Assembly: GCA_003252385.1 (NCBI GenBank)
Contig: QKEH01000162.1
Span: forward strand, 1 to 39,870
Length of the DNA: 39,870 bases
DNA from: Bacteroidota bacterium
Lineage (GTDB): Bacteria; Bacteroidota; Bacteroidia; Bacteroidales; UBA10428
Reading direction: 5' to 3'
In this document: positions 1 through 7,653 of the stretch, one piece after another
Layout: each line of letters starts with the position of its first letter
How positions within the stretch are numbered: position 1 is the first letter of the stretch
The notes under the pieces: model-generated
What the model saw: only the letters and a program-made list of their open reading frames with translations
What the model was told of the DNA's origin: nothing
Database searches by the model: none
Program-made: the position numbers and the translations under genes

Positions 1-1
1 A

Positions 2-94
2 GACTCCTTTGAGTATGTTCGCTATACCATTCCGGTGAAAGGAACCCGTAAAACCCCTAACCGACAAGAGCAGGGAAACAAAGGAAAAACCTGA
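2..94 (+). CDS. C-terminal end of an unknown protein (partial)
   Basis: An open frame runs in from the left edge and ends at a TGA at 92-94, giving about 30 residues. The tail is basic and polar, rich in Lys, Arg, Gln and Asn, with no recognisable motif. The gene is co-directional with kdsB, which starts 53 bp downstream, so the two could be cotranscribed. I do not recognise the family from this fragment. It is called a gene only because the frame is open to the edge and ends in a sensible place just before kdsB. Confidence 0.45.
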   Translation, partial: DSFEYVRYTIPVKGTRKTPNRQEQGNKGKT

Positions 95-147
95 ACCGGT
101 TTGTTGTTTTTTAGCTATTTTCGTGAGCAAAACCGACGCTGAAAAAA

Positions 148-900
148 ATGCAAAAAATACTCATCATCATTCCTGCCCGCTACGCCTCCAGTCGTTTTCC
201 GGGAAAGCCCCTGGCCGATATCGGGGGCAAGCCCATGATTCAACGGGTGTACGAGCAGGCCAAAAAGGCTTTTGACGATGTGGTGGTGGCCACCGACGAC
301 CACCGTATTCTTCAGGCGGTTAAAAGTTTTGGCGGTACGGTGGTCATGACCTCCCCCAATCATCAGAGCGGCACCGACCGCTGTGCCGAAGCTCTGGAAC
401 ACTACGAAAAAGAATTCTATACGCACATCGATATCATCATCAACCTGCAGGGTGACGAACCTTTTATACGTACCGACCAGGTACACCTGCTGGCTGAATG
501 TTTCCACGATGCGGCCACGCAAATTGCCACCCTGGTAAAACCTATCGACAACAACGAAGTGATTCAGGATCCGAACCGGCCCAAAGTGGTTGTGGATACC
601 CATCATTTTGCCTTGTATTTTAGCCGTTCGCCCATTCCCTTCCTCCGAAATGCCGATCCGCAGAACTGGGCCACTTCGCACCCGTTTTATCAGCACATTG
701 GCATGTACGGCTACCGGCGCGAGGTGCTCCGCGAAATCACCCGCCTGAAACCCGGAATATTGGAAAAAGCCGAGTCGTTGGAACAACTGCGCTGGCTGGA
801 AAACGGCTACCGGATCAAAACTGCCGTAACTCCCTATGAAACCTTTGGCATAGATACTCCGGAAGACCTGAAGCTGGCGCTACAATCCGGATTGCTGTAA
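148..900 (+). CDS. kdsB: 3-deoxy-manno-octulosonate cytidylyltransferase (CMP-Kdo synthetase)
   Basis: Activates Kdo with CTP to give CMP-Kdo and pyrophosphate, the sugar donor for the LPS inner core, in the cytoplasm. The 250-residue protein has the usual length. The nucleotide-binding loop is at residues 9-22 (PARYASSRFPGKPL), followed by the TDD motif near residue 50 and NLQGDEPF near residue 110, all diagnostic of KdsB. The ATG at 148 immediately precedes the conserved KILIIIPAR start. A box TATTTTCG at 116-123 resembles the Bacteroidetes -7 element with one mismatch, but no good -33 TTG is at the right distance. lpxK at 12616 belongs to the same LPS pathway. Confidence 0.97.
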   Translation: MQKILIIIPARYASSRFPGKPLADIGGKPMIQRVYEQAKKAFDDVVVATDDHRILQAVKSFGGTVVMTSPNHQSGTDRCAEALEHYEKEFYTHIDIIINLQGDEPFIRTDQVHLLAECFHDAATQIATLVKPIDNNEVIQDPNRPKVVVDTHHFALYFSRSPIPFLRNADPQNWATSHPFYQHIGMYGYRREVLREITRLKPGILEKAESLEQLRWLENGYRIKTAVTPYETFGIDTPEDLKLALQSGLL

Positions 901-1047
901 ATTTCCATTCTCTGCAAAAACTCATCAACGCACTACTCGGAAATTACCCTTCCATCCTGTTCAGGAACTGCAAGGAACACTTTCAGCGCTCCGGGAATTT
1001 TAACAATTCATCATTAATCAGTATTTTCGCAGCAAAACAAATCAAGT

Positions 1048-1644
1048 ATGTTTACAGGAATTGTCGAAGAAGCCGCCAAAGTGGTTGCCCTGGAAAAAGA
1101 CCAGGAGAACCTCCACATAACCATGGAATGTTCGTTTACTGACGAATTGAAAATTGACCAAAGCATTGCCCATAACGGAGTGTGCCTTACCGTGGTAAAG
1201 AAGCAAGGAAAAACCTACACCGTAACCGCCATTAAGGAAACCCTCATTAAATCGAACCTGGGAAAGTTGGAAATAGGCAGTAAGGTGAATCTGGAGCGCA
1301 GTGCCAAGCTCGACGGGCGGCTCGACGGGCATATCGTACAGGGCCATGTAGATCAGACTGCCACCTGCACCCGGGTGGAAGAATCGGAAGGCAGTTGGTA
1401 CTATACCTTCGAATACGAACCGCTTCAGGCCGATTATGTAACCGTGGAAAAAGGATCGGTTACCGTGAACGGGGTTAGCCTGACCGTGGTAAACTCCAAG
1501 CTGAAATCGTTTCAGGTAGCGATTATTCCATTTACCTACGAAGCGACCAACTTTCACCAAATCAAACCCGGAACCCTGGTGAACCTCGAATTTGACATTA
1601 TTGGAAAATACATTGCGCGTATCCTGGAACAACGGGGAGCCTAA
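1048..1644 (+). CDS. ribE: riboflavin synthase, alpha subunit
   Basis: Dismutates two molecules of 6,7-dimethyl-8-ribityllumazine into riboflavin and a pyrimidinedione, the last step of riboflavin synthesis. The 198-residue protein starts with the signature MFTGIVEE and has the internal duplication of the family: two lumazine-binding halves (about 1-90 and 97-190), each with an NGV(C/S)LTVV motif. The segment LDGRLDGHIVQGHVD sits at the junction. No other rib gene is nearby. A TATTTTCG box at 1022-1029 lies 18 nt before the ATG and may be a variant -7 element. Downstream it is convergent with an outer-membrane protein gene; I see no clear terminator in the 85 bp between them. Confidence 0.96.
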   Translation: MFTGIVEEAAKVVALEKDQENLHITMECSFTDELKIDQSIAHNGVCLTVVKKQGKTYTVTAIKETLIKSNLGKLEIGSKVNLERSAKLDGRLDGHIVQGHVDQTATCTRVEESEGSWYYTFEYEPLQADYVTVEKGSVTVNGVSLTVVNSKLKSFQVAIIPFTYEATNFHQIKPGTLVNLEFDIIGKYIARILEQRGA

Positions 1645-1729
1645 ATCCGGCTGTCAGTTTCTCATGGGGAGTATGTCAGAATATCAGGTAGTTCGTGTGG
1701 ATGAACAGAATATTTTATCTTCTTTATCA

Positions 1730-2494
1730 CTAAAAGAGCACCCCAAGCTGTAAACTGAAACTGGTGGTATTCGAAGTTTTCAAAAAGTGGCTGCCATATT
1801 TGGCTTCATAGAGTCCATCGCCTTTTTCCACAAGAAGTTCAATGGTAAAATCGGCCAGGAAGTAATCCACTTCTAGCCCGGCACCCAGTAATACCGAATT
1901 CTGATACTTCGAATAGTTAAACTGATGCGACTCGAACTGATCCCAACGGTGCTGTGTAGCCACCTTACTGTTAAAATAGGCTTCGGTATCGATAAAAAAC
2001 GCAAACGCACCACCGACTTTCACAAATGGCTTGAACGAATGTTTACTATTAAAGGAATAGCGCACCGAAACCGGAAAACGCAAGGCTTCCATGTCAATAT
2101 CGGCCGAAGCGAAAATAGTATCTGTATACTGCCCTTTAAGGTTGCCATACGAATATTTTGAAAACGAAGGATCAAACTCAAATTCCAACGGAGCAGTAAA
2201 CCCGGGGTCAACCACTACCATGGCTCCCGCGTACACACAAAAATCGTAACCAAACTTCAGATACTCACTGGTAATGTACCTGGGTAAAATGGCATCGTTC
2301 AGATAGAGTTTCGAAAAGCCCACCCCGCACGAAAGGCCCGACCGTACAGATAATCGGGAAGCCAAGCTATCCTCATTGCCTTGCACCGTGAACAGAACGC
2401 TTAAAAACATAAAGAAGCTCAATAGCCAACGAAGAATCTGGCGATGCATCCCTGTCCAATCGGAGAACCGTGAATAAAGAAAGGTTCTTTTCAT
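1730..2494 (-). CDS. predicted outer-membrane beta-barrel protein
   Basis: A 254-residue protein with a hydrophobic signal segment near residues 18-39 and alternating polar/aromatic strands typical of an 8-10 strand outer-membrane barrel. It resembles the PorT/OMP_b-brl family in style (for example FKPFVKVGGAF, then a valine- and phenylalanine-rich C-terminal strand ending LGVLF). No enzymatic motif is visible. The start is ATG at 2494; an ATG at residue 16 would give a more usual signal peptide, but a perfect -7 box at 2517-2524 lies just upstream of 2494. It is 185 bp downstream of the LytTR regulator on the same strand, so it may have its own promoter. Function is unknown. Confidence 0.7.
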   Translation of the reverse strand: MKRTFLYSRFSDWTGMHRQILRWLLSFFMFLSVLFTVQGNEDSLASRLSVRSGLSCGVGFSKLYLNDAILPRYITSEYLKFGYDFCVYAGAMVVVDPGFTAPLEFEFDPSFSKYSYGNLKGQYTDTIFASADIDMEALRFPVSVRYSFNSKHSFKPFVKVGGAFAFFIDTEAYFNSKVATQHRWDQFESHQFNYSKYQNSVLLGAGLEVDYFLADFTIELLVEKGDGLYEAKYGSHFLKTSNTTSFSLQLGVLF

Positions 2495-2516
2495 TTCTTC
2501 TCATTCAAGTGAAAGG

Positions 2517-2524
2517 CAAAAGTA
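2517..2524 (-). promoter_or_regulatory. candidate -7 promoter box for the outer-membrane protein
   Basis: On the minus strand the bases read TACTTTTG, a full match to TAnnTTTG, and lie 22 nt upstream of the ATG at 2494. The -33 TTG is not well placed: the nearest is 23 bp away. Support is therefore from the -7 box only. Confidence 0.4.
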
Positions 2525-2679
2525 GCGATTGAATTATAGAATCAGTTCAATACATGATAAAACAGGGATCTTCTTTAGCCGTTTTTTTAGATTGAGCCCG
2601 TAACCCCAAGCCCCCAACTGCGCAGAGGATATGTAATACCGGCAGATGAAGAGTGTTCAGTAACCTGTATATATCCTGT

Positions 2680-3432
2680 CTATTTATCAATCCACTCCCT
2701 GAATGCCGGGGTTTTTGCAGTGCTTACCAGGCAAGGCTCCGGACAACCGGCAAGCCAAAGTTGCAGGCGACTTTTGGACAACACATCGATTTTATCCAAT
2801 GCCGATATACTAACGATGTGTTGCCGGCTGATACGAAAAAAGATCTGCGGATCAAGCAGGGTTTCGAGTCGGTCAAGCGAGAAATCCAGGGCATATTCGT
2901 GCCCATCCCTGGTGCCCAGAAACGTTGCCCTTTCCACCGACCGGAAGTAACTTATTTCACCGGTTTCAATACTGTGTATTTTGGATCCGCAGCGCACGGC
3001 AAAGCGTTTCTTATAACGGTTGCCCGCTTCCAAACTCTTTAAGAGAGCTTCCACCGGAAAAGCGGTCGGTGACTTTCGGAGCCGGTGAAATTTCTGAATG
3101 CCAACCCTTAATTTCTCTTCTTGTACTGGCTTCAGTAAATAGTCGACACTGTTGAGTTCAAAGGCTTGCAGAGCATATTCATCAAAGGCAGTGGTAAAAA
3201 TGATGAAACTCTCCACCCTCACCTCCCTGAAGATACTAAAACTCAGTCCATCGGCCAGTTGAATATCCAGCAGAATTAAATCGGGATGCTCGTGGGTTCG
3301 CAGCCAGCGCACTGCCCATTCCACCGTATCGATACACTCCAGTACTTCCACATCGGGCTCCACCGCCTTAAGCAATTTTTCTATCCGGGCTGCTGCCGGT
3401 GCTTCATCCTCTATGATAAGGGTACGAATCAT
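2680..3432 (-). CDS. LytTR-family response regulator
   Basis: Cytoplasmic DNA-binding response regulator of 250 residues. The receiver domain (about 3-120) has the acidic pocket E8, D9, phospho-acceptor D56 (LLDIQ), T80/T81 and K101 (LLKP). The LytTR DNA-binding domain spans about 145-245, with the typical ends YFRSVERATFL and FFRISRQHIV. The ATG overlaps the stop of the upstream sensor kinase by 4 bp (ATGA), which implies translational coupling and a cognate pair. Together with the upstream TonB receptor it forms a three-gene minus-strand unit. The outer-membrane barrel gene downstream could be a target, but no binding site was identified. Confidence 0.93.
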   Translation of the reverse strand: MIRTLIIEDEAPAAARIEKLLKAVEPDVEVLECIDTVEWAVRWLRTHEHPDLILLDIQLADGLSFSIFREVRVESFIIFTTAFDEYALQAFELNSVDYLLKPVQEEKLRVGIQKFHRLRKSPTAFPVEALLKSLEAGNRYKKRFAVRCGSKIHSIETGEISYFRSVERATFLGTRDGHEYALDFSLDRLETLLDPQIFFRISRQHIVSISALDKIDVLSKSRLQLWLAGCPEPCLVSTAKTPAFREWIDK

Positions 3433-4457
3433 AAATCAACCTTAAGTAAAGGTACCGAAACTTTAAATTCCGACTCGGACTGATGGATACACACCTGTTC
3501 GGTAGTAAAGAATCGATACCGCTCCGAAATATTTTGCAAACCATGTCCGGTCGAACAATCGCTTTGTCGGGGCTGTAAAGTATTGGCTACATACAATCGT
3601 TCCCCATCAGCCCAAATCTGAATATACAAGGGTTTCTCCTTAGAAAGTACGTTGTGTTTAATACAATTCTCAACCAACATTTGCAGTACCATAGGAGGTG
3701 TGGCATAGTGCCAATGCATTTCTCCCAGCCGGATGTCTACCTTCAGATTCGAGCCAAAGCGCGTCTGTTGCAATGCCACGTACTGTTCCAGCACCTGCTG
3801 CTCTTCCCGCAGCAACACTACCTGCCGGTCGCGGCTTTTTAACATGTATCGTAAAAACCCCGACAGGTTCTCAATATAACTAACCGCTTGCTTGTTGTCC
3901 TCAACCAGCGCAACCAGACTGTTTAAACTATTGAATAAAAAGTGCGGGTTAATCTGATTGCGCAACATTTCGTATCGAGCCTCAATGTTGTCTTTTTCAA
4001 GGCGCACCGATTTTGAAAAATTGTATTTCCACTGTCTGTAAAACTCTACCGCCTCATGAATACCGGTAATAATAATGGTGATCAGATTGGTTATCAGAAT
4101 ACTTAAATACAGGTCTTCTTCTGGTGGAAATAACTCCATGTGTTGCTCGAAGGTGTATATACCCCACGAAAATAAATTGGTGAATCCCAGGATAAGCAGG
4201 ATTTCCAGAACCAGATGCTTCCCGGGCATCTGTTCCCAGGGAAATTTTAACCACAGATACCTGACAATCAGAGTACAACCAGTCCAAATACCGCTGGTCA
4301 TTACTAGGGTATGGAGAATGTATTTAAAGCGTTGGCCAAAAGCCATGGGTTCCATCGCCGTGAAAAACAGTGCCAATAAAACCCCAACCAAAGGCACCAA
4401 CAGATACACCCCACTCTTACGGTAGCCGAAAGACTTTATATGCCAATTTTTTTTCAA
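3429..4457 (-). CDS. LytS/YehU-type sensor histidine kinase
   Basis: Inner-membrane kinase of 342 residues with four predicted membrane segments (about 16-34, 46-67, 82-102, 117-135), a short linker, and a His_kinase domain with the phospho-acceptor H172 in NQINPHFLFNSLN. The ATP-binding N-box (VENCIKHN, 262-269) and G-box (GHGLQNI, 304-310) follow. There is no extracytoplasmic sensor domain, so the signal is probably sensed within the membrane or via a partner. No ATG is available: the start must be TTG at 4457, or GTG at 4409, which would cut into the first membrane segment. It is in the same frame as the preceding receptor gene, six codons after its stop. Confidence 0.93.
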   Translation of the reverse strand: MKKNWHIKSFGYRKSGVYLLVPLVGVLLALFFTAMEPMAFGQRFKYILHTLVMTSGIWTGCTLIVRYLWLKFPWEQMPGKHLVLEILLILGFTNLFSWGIYTFEQHMELFPPEEDLYLSILITNLITIIITGIHEAVEFYRQWKYNFSKSVRLEKDNIEARYEMLRNQINPHFLFNSLNSLVALVEDNKQAVSYIENLSGFLRYMLKSRDRQVVLLREEQQVLEQYVALQQTRFGSNLKVDIRLGEMHWHYATPPMVLQMLVENCIKHNVLSKEKPLYIQIWADGERLYVANTLQPRQSDCSTGHGLQNISERYRFFTTEQVCIHQSESEFKVSVPLLKVDL

Positions 4458-4475
4458 GTTTTGGTGATTTTCGGG

Positions 4476-6857
4476 TTAAAAATTAATCCTGTAGAGCATC
4501 ATGGGCATAAAGCCCTGCTGATAAATGTAAGATGTTTTCTTTTCTCGCCAGTCGTAACTGTCCGAGAAATAATTTTGATGATTGCTGATATTCTGAAGGT
4601 CAAGCCCCCACTCCTGGCTTACCTTTTTACCATTGAGTTTAAATCCCAGACGCAGGTCGGTGCGGAAATAATCCTTGTATCGGGGTTCGTATGCCTGACC
4701 CCAGTCTCTCACTTCTTCCTGTAACCGTATCGATTGTTCGGTATCTATTGGCACATAGTGTTTTCCTCCGGCCCAAACCATTTTCAGATCTACGGTTAAC
4801 AACGCTCGCTCGCTTACATGAAACTCATAGCCTCCCAGAGCATTGAACACATAATTTCCGTTGAAGGCGGTGTTTCGGACCTCCTTATTATAATCGGTGT
4901 ATTGTGAATTAAAAATCGAAGACGTAACCAGGAAATAAAAATTCCGGCTCAGAAACTTTTCCAGGGTCAGTTCCATCCCATAGTTGGTTCCGGTTCCGGT
5001 ATTCTCCAAACTGTCAATTTTGGGAATTCCAAAAAAATCACCGGCGTTCAGCAGAGAGTATTCCGGTTCAGTTCTTGATACCGGTACCCGATACAAATAC
5101 TGATAGTACGTTTCCACACGCAAGCGGAAATCGCTTGCAATGGAATAGTTATACCCCAACACATAATGTACGCTCCGGGTAAATTTCACCGCTTCGTTGG
5201 TGCGGCTATAGGTTTTGCTTATTGAGTCGTATTGTTGTGCGTAATACACCACACGGGGTTGCAACTGGCTGTGAAGCCCAAAACCGGCGTTGAGGGAATG
5301 TCTGGGCCGAAACTGCCATTCGGCTGACAGGCGGGGTTCCAATGCCACCTCCGGATTGATACTGGCCTTTTGCAAATGTAAACCGGCATAGGTGGTTATT
5401 TGATCGTTGATACGATGTTGCCATTGCCCATACGCCCGAAGAAGGTACAAGCTGCTGTTAACATCCGTCAGCGTCAGAAACTGCCGATAATCCACACTAT
5501 GAACGCTGTCCACATAGTTAAAATCGTAATAATCGGCAATATACCCCACACTGTAGTTGTTCCGTGCATTGAGTTTGTACCGGAAACGGGTACTTATGGA
5601 CGTTTTATTCTCGGTTTGAAACGAACGGTACCACGGATTCTGCATATCCAAGGCATAATTCATTGAATCTACCTTGGTATCTGCTCCGGTTTGTTGGTAG
5701 GAGAGTGTGGTTCGCACCTGCATCTTTTCGTTAATAAAATAGGTATGCGTTAATCCGGTAACCTGAAGCCTGCTGCCAAAATCGGTGGCCGTTCCCTGCA
5801 TATTGTAGGAATTGCCGGTAGAGTCCTCAGCCTCATGTCCCAGAGCGATGAAACTGGTACCATACACTCCGAATACTTTCAGCCGACCCCATGTTGTACC
5901 CGGAACATCCACCAGAAAGGTCAAATCCTGATACTCGGGTATGGCGGCTCCGGTTCCCAGATCCAAACCCAGCTTATGGGCTACATCTAACGTGGAATAG
6001 CGATAGTTGACCAGGAAGGATGGATTTACCCCTTCTTCCCTACGGTACAAGGGGCCTTCCATTCCCATTTCGAAGCCGTTGAAGCCCACCTGGCCCACAT
6101 ACTCCATTTTTTCGTTATTGCCCGAACGCATGTTCAGGTCGAAAGCACCGGCAACGGCATTTCCGTACTCCGCCGGAAAGGCTCCGGTCAGAAAATCGGA
6201 ATTGGCTAACAGGTTATTATTAATCATACTCACCGGGCCTCCGGTAGTTCCTAAGGCACCAAAGTGATTGGGGTTGGCAATTTCAACGCCTTCCAAACGC
6301 CACAACACACCCATGGGCGAATTTCCCCGGATAATAATATCGTTGCGCGAGTCGTTCTGGGTCATCACCCCGGCATAGTTGGCCACCATGCGAGCCGGGT
6401 CGCCCAGGCTTCCGGCAAAACGTTCGGTTTCCTCCACGGAAAAAGTACGGGCAGATACCATGGCCATTTCGTTTTGAGCCCCTTTCTTATCCCTTCCGGC
6501 ATACACGGCCACTTCTTCCACCTTCTGGGTACTTTCCTGAAGCTTCACCTCAACCACCATTTCCTTGGCACTGGTAAGCAACAGGTTTTCGACACTGCGA
6601 GTCAGATAACCTACATAGCTAATCGTAATTGACTGTCGACCCAAAGGAAGCTCGGAAATCAGAAAACGTCCCTCGGTATCGGTAATAGTCCCCCGAACCG
6701 GTTCTGAGCCGGTCATTATCACGGTTGCCCCAATAAGCGGGTAACCCGTTACCGCATCCACCACGGTCCCCCGCAGGGTTTGAGTATATCCCCCTTCGGA
6801 AGCTGACAAAGTACCAACCAGGGTAGCCAACCAAAAAACTAATGCCAATCGTTTCAT
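4476..6857 (-). CDS. TonB-dependent outer-membrane receptor with CarboxypepD_reg-like domain
   Basis: Outer-membrane active-transport channel of 793 residues. A signal peptide (MKRLALVFWLATLVG onward) is followed by a CarboxypepD_reg-like domain (about 28-110, with LRGTVVDAVTGYPLIGATV), a plug domain (about 130-260, with DIIIRGNSPMGVLWRLEGVE and FPAEYGNAVAGAFD) and a 22-strand type barrel ending in Phe, the usual assembly signal. ATG at 6857 was preferred over a longer frame because the signal peptide begins there and a full promoter lies just upstream. There is no SusD-like partner, so this is not a classical polysaccharide-utilisation pair. It heads an operon with a LytS/LytTR pair; the substrate is unknown. 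Confidence 0.92.
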   Translation of the reverse strand: MKRLALVFWLATLVGTLSASEGGYTQTLRGTVVDAVTGYPLIGATVIMTGSEPVRGTITDTEGRFLISELPLGRQSITISYVGYLTRSVENLLLTSAKEMVVEVKLQESTQKVEEVAVYAGRDKKGAQNEMAMVSARTFSVEETERFAGSLGDPARMVANYAGVMTQNDSRNDIIIRGNSPMGVLWRLEGVEIANPNHFGALGTTGGPVSMINNNLLANSDFLTGAFPAEYGNAVAGAFDLNMRSGNNEKMEYVGQVGFNGFEMGMEGPLYRREEGVNPSFLVNYRYSTLDVAHKLGLDLGTGAAIPEYQDLTFLVDVPGTTWGRLKVFGVYGTSFIALGHEAEDSTGNSYNMQGTATDFGSRLQVTGLTHTYFINEKMQVRTTLSYQQTGADTKVDSMNYALDMQNPWYRSFQTENKTSISTRFRYKLNARNNYSVGYIADYYDFNYVDSVHSVDYRQFLTLTDVNSSLYLLRAYGQWQHRINDQITTYAGLHLQKASINPEVALEPRLSAEWQFRPRHSLNAGFGLHSQLQPRVVYYAQQYDSISKTYSRTNEAVKFTRSVHYVLGYNYSIASDFRLRVETYYQYLYRVPVSRTEPEYSLLNAGDFFGIPKIDSLENTGTGTNYGMELTLEKFLSRNFYFLVTSSIFNSQYTDYNKEVRNTAFNGNYVFNALGGYEFHVSERALLTVDLKMVWAGGKHYVPIDTEQSIRLQEEVRDWGQAYEPRYKDYFRTDLRLGFKLNGKKVSQEWGLDLQNISNHQNYFSDSYDWREKKTSYIYQQGFMPMMLYRINF

Positions 6858-6884
6858 CGTAAATACAGGTGTTGTTTGTGGTAT

Positions 6885-6915
6885 CAAAATTACCACCCCC
6901 ACAGGCACTATTCAA
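6885..6915 (-). promoter_or_regulatory. promoter of the TonB receptor-kinase-regulator operon
   Basis: On the minus strand there is TTG (6915-6913), a 20 bp spacer, then TAATTTTG (6892-6885), a full match to the Bacteroidetes -33/-7 consensus. Transcription would start near 6880, giving a leader of about 20 nt before the ATG at 6857. This excludes most of the 309 bp upstream gap from the transcript. Confidence 0.65.
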
Positions 6916-7060
6916 ATAAAAGTTACCCAATGAAGAAATTCATGGCACCAACCCCGATTTTTCGCTACAAAACATAACAGCCCTCGGCGTTTAACCTTCA
7001 TATAGCTCCTTAAATCGATCCATAAGCCTGCGCTCTTCCCAAAACCGCACAAAAGCAATA

Positions 7061-7103
7061 AAGGGTAGAACAACCAACATGTAACTTGGCATGCCCTACC
7101 CTT
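7061..7103 (-). terminator. possible terminator of the rhodanese gene
   Basis: Arms AAGGGTAG (7061-7068) and CTACCCTT (7096-7103) form an 8 bp stem, with an inner CCAA/TTGG pairing. Read on the minus strand it is followed by TTATTGCTTTT, a weak U-rich run. It lies 63 bp past the rhodanese stop. The rest of the gap from 6916 to 7166 holds nothing else I can name. Confidence 0.35.
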
Positions 7104-7166
7104 CAACCATTGGGTAAAAGTATTCGGGATATGAACTCCGTTCCGAACTACTACTTTATACCCTTC

Positions 7167-7562
7167 TCAATTAACCAACGAAAAACCAGCTTTTTGCCAT
7201 TCAATTAGCCCTCCTTCCAGATTAACAATTTCCACAAAACCAAGTTCCTTTAAAAGCGCCACGGTCTTCCCGCTTCGGTTACCCGACCGGCAGTAAATAT
7301 AAACAGGTACATTTTTATCCAATTGTGCCAGCCGATCACGGTAATCCGTTCCATAAAAATCAATAAGCGAAGCACCCGCTATATGTCCTGTTTCAAATTC
7401 ACCCGAGGTACGCACATCAATCAACTGACCGTTGCCCTTTGCCACCCGTTCGCTGAAATCGGGCGCGGATACCTGCTGCACACCCTCCCTGTCGGAAGCC
7501 TGCCCCACCGAACAGGTTACCAATAGTAACATGATCGTCCATGTTGATATAAATATCTTCAT
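7167..7562 (-). CDS. secreted single-domain rhodanese-like protein
   Basis: A 131-residue protein with an N-terminal export signal (residues 1-22) and one rhodanese domain. The active-site loop is CRSGNRSG with the catalytic cysteine C91, and the LIDVRTSGEFETGHIAGA motif (48-65) is conserved. Such proteins carry sulfur as a cysteine persulfide or act in periplasmic sulfur or redox chemistry; the substrate is unknown. C17 follows LVT, not a convincing lipobox, so a type I signal peptide with cleavage near A22 is more likely. It is divergent from the GNAT-like gene, and an inverted repeat abuts its start codon. Confidence 0.88.
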   Translation of the reverse strand: MKIFISTWTIMLLLVTCSVGQASDREGVQQVSAPDFSERVAKGNGQLIDVRTSGEFETGHIAGASLIDFYGTDYRDRLAQLDKNVPVYIYCRSGNRSGKTVALLKELGFVEIVNLEGGLIEWQKAGFSLVN

Positions 7563-7579
7563 ATGTATTTTTATACATA
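7562..7579. repeat. inverted repeat at the rhodanese start
   Basis: Perfect 7 bp arms TATGTAT and ATACATA are separated by TTTT. The repeat begins on the rhodanese start codon and lies in the divergent gap with the GNAT-like gene. It could be an operator or a hairpin in the rhodanese leader; the AT-rich composition makes chance occurrence possible. Confidence 0.3.
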
Positions 7580-7601
7580 CAACAGATAGCCTTCAAAAAG
7601 G

Positions 7602-7632
7602 TTCAGAATATCAGGCCAGGCACCTACCTTTG
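7602..7632 (+). promoter_or_regulatory. promoter of the GNAT-like gene
   Basis: TACCTTTG (7625-7632) fully matches the -7 consensus. Twenty bp upstream is TTC (7602-7604) in place of TTG. The predicted start of transcription is near 7637, about 17 nt before the ATG at 7654, which supports that start over longer frames. Confidence 0.5.
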
Positions 7633-7653
7633 CTCCTACCCATACGGAACTTT

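Noticed and set aside
115-786. Long minus-strand frame opposite kdsB
   Set aside because: It is a shadow of kdsB: no motif, no promoter, and the plus-strand protein is a full, well-known enzyme.
4476-6857. Polysaccharide-utilisation locus
   Set aside because: No SusD-like gene or glycan-degrading enzyme is adjacent; the GH2 gene is 20 kb away.
4476-6908. Longer start of the TonB receptor at 6908
   Set aside because: It would add 17 residues before a good signal peptide and would begin upstream of the mapped-by-eye promoter at 6885-6915.
6912-7106. 64-residue minus-strand frame between the TonB receptor and rhodanese
   Set aside because: It starts with TTG, has no family motif, and the receptor promoter and a possible terminator lie across or beside it.
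6858-7166. Cobalamin or other riboswitch before the TonB receptor
   Set aside because: No B12 box or other known riboswitch core was found in the region, and the promoter lies near the ATG.
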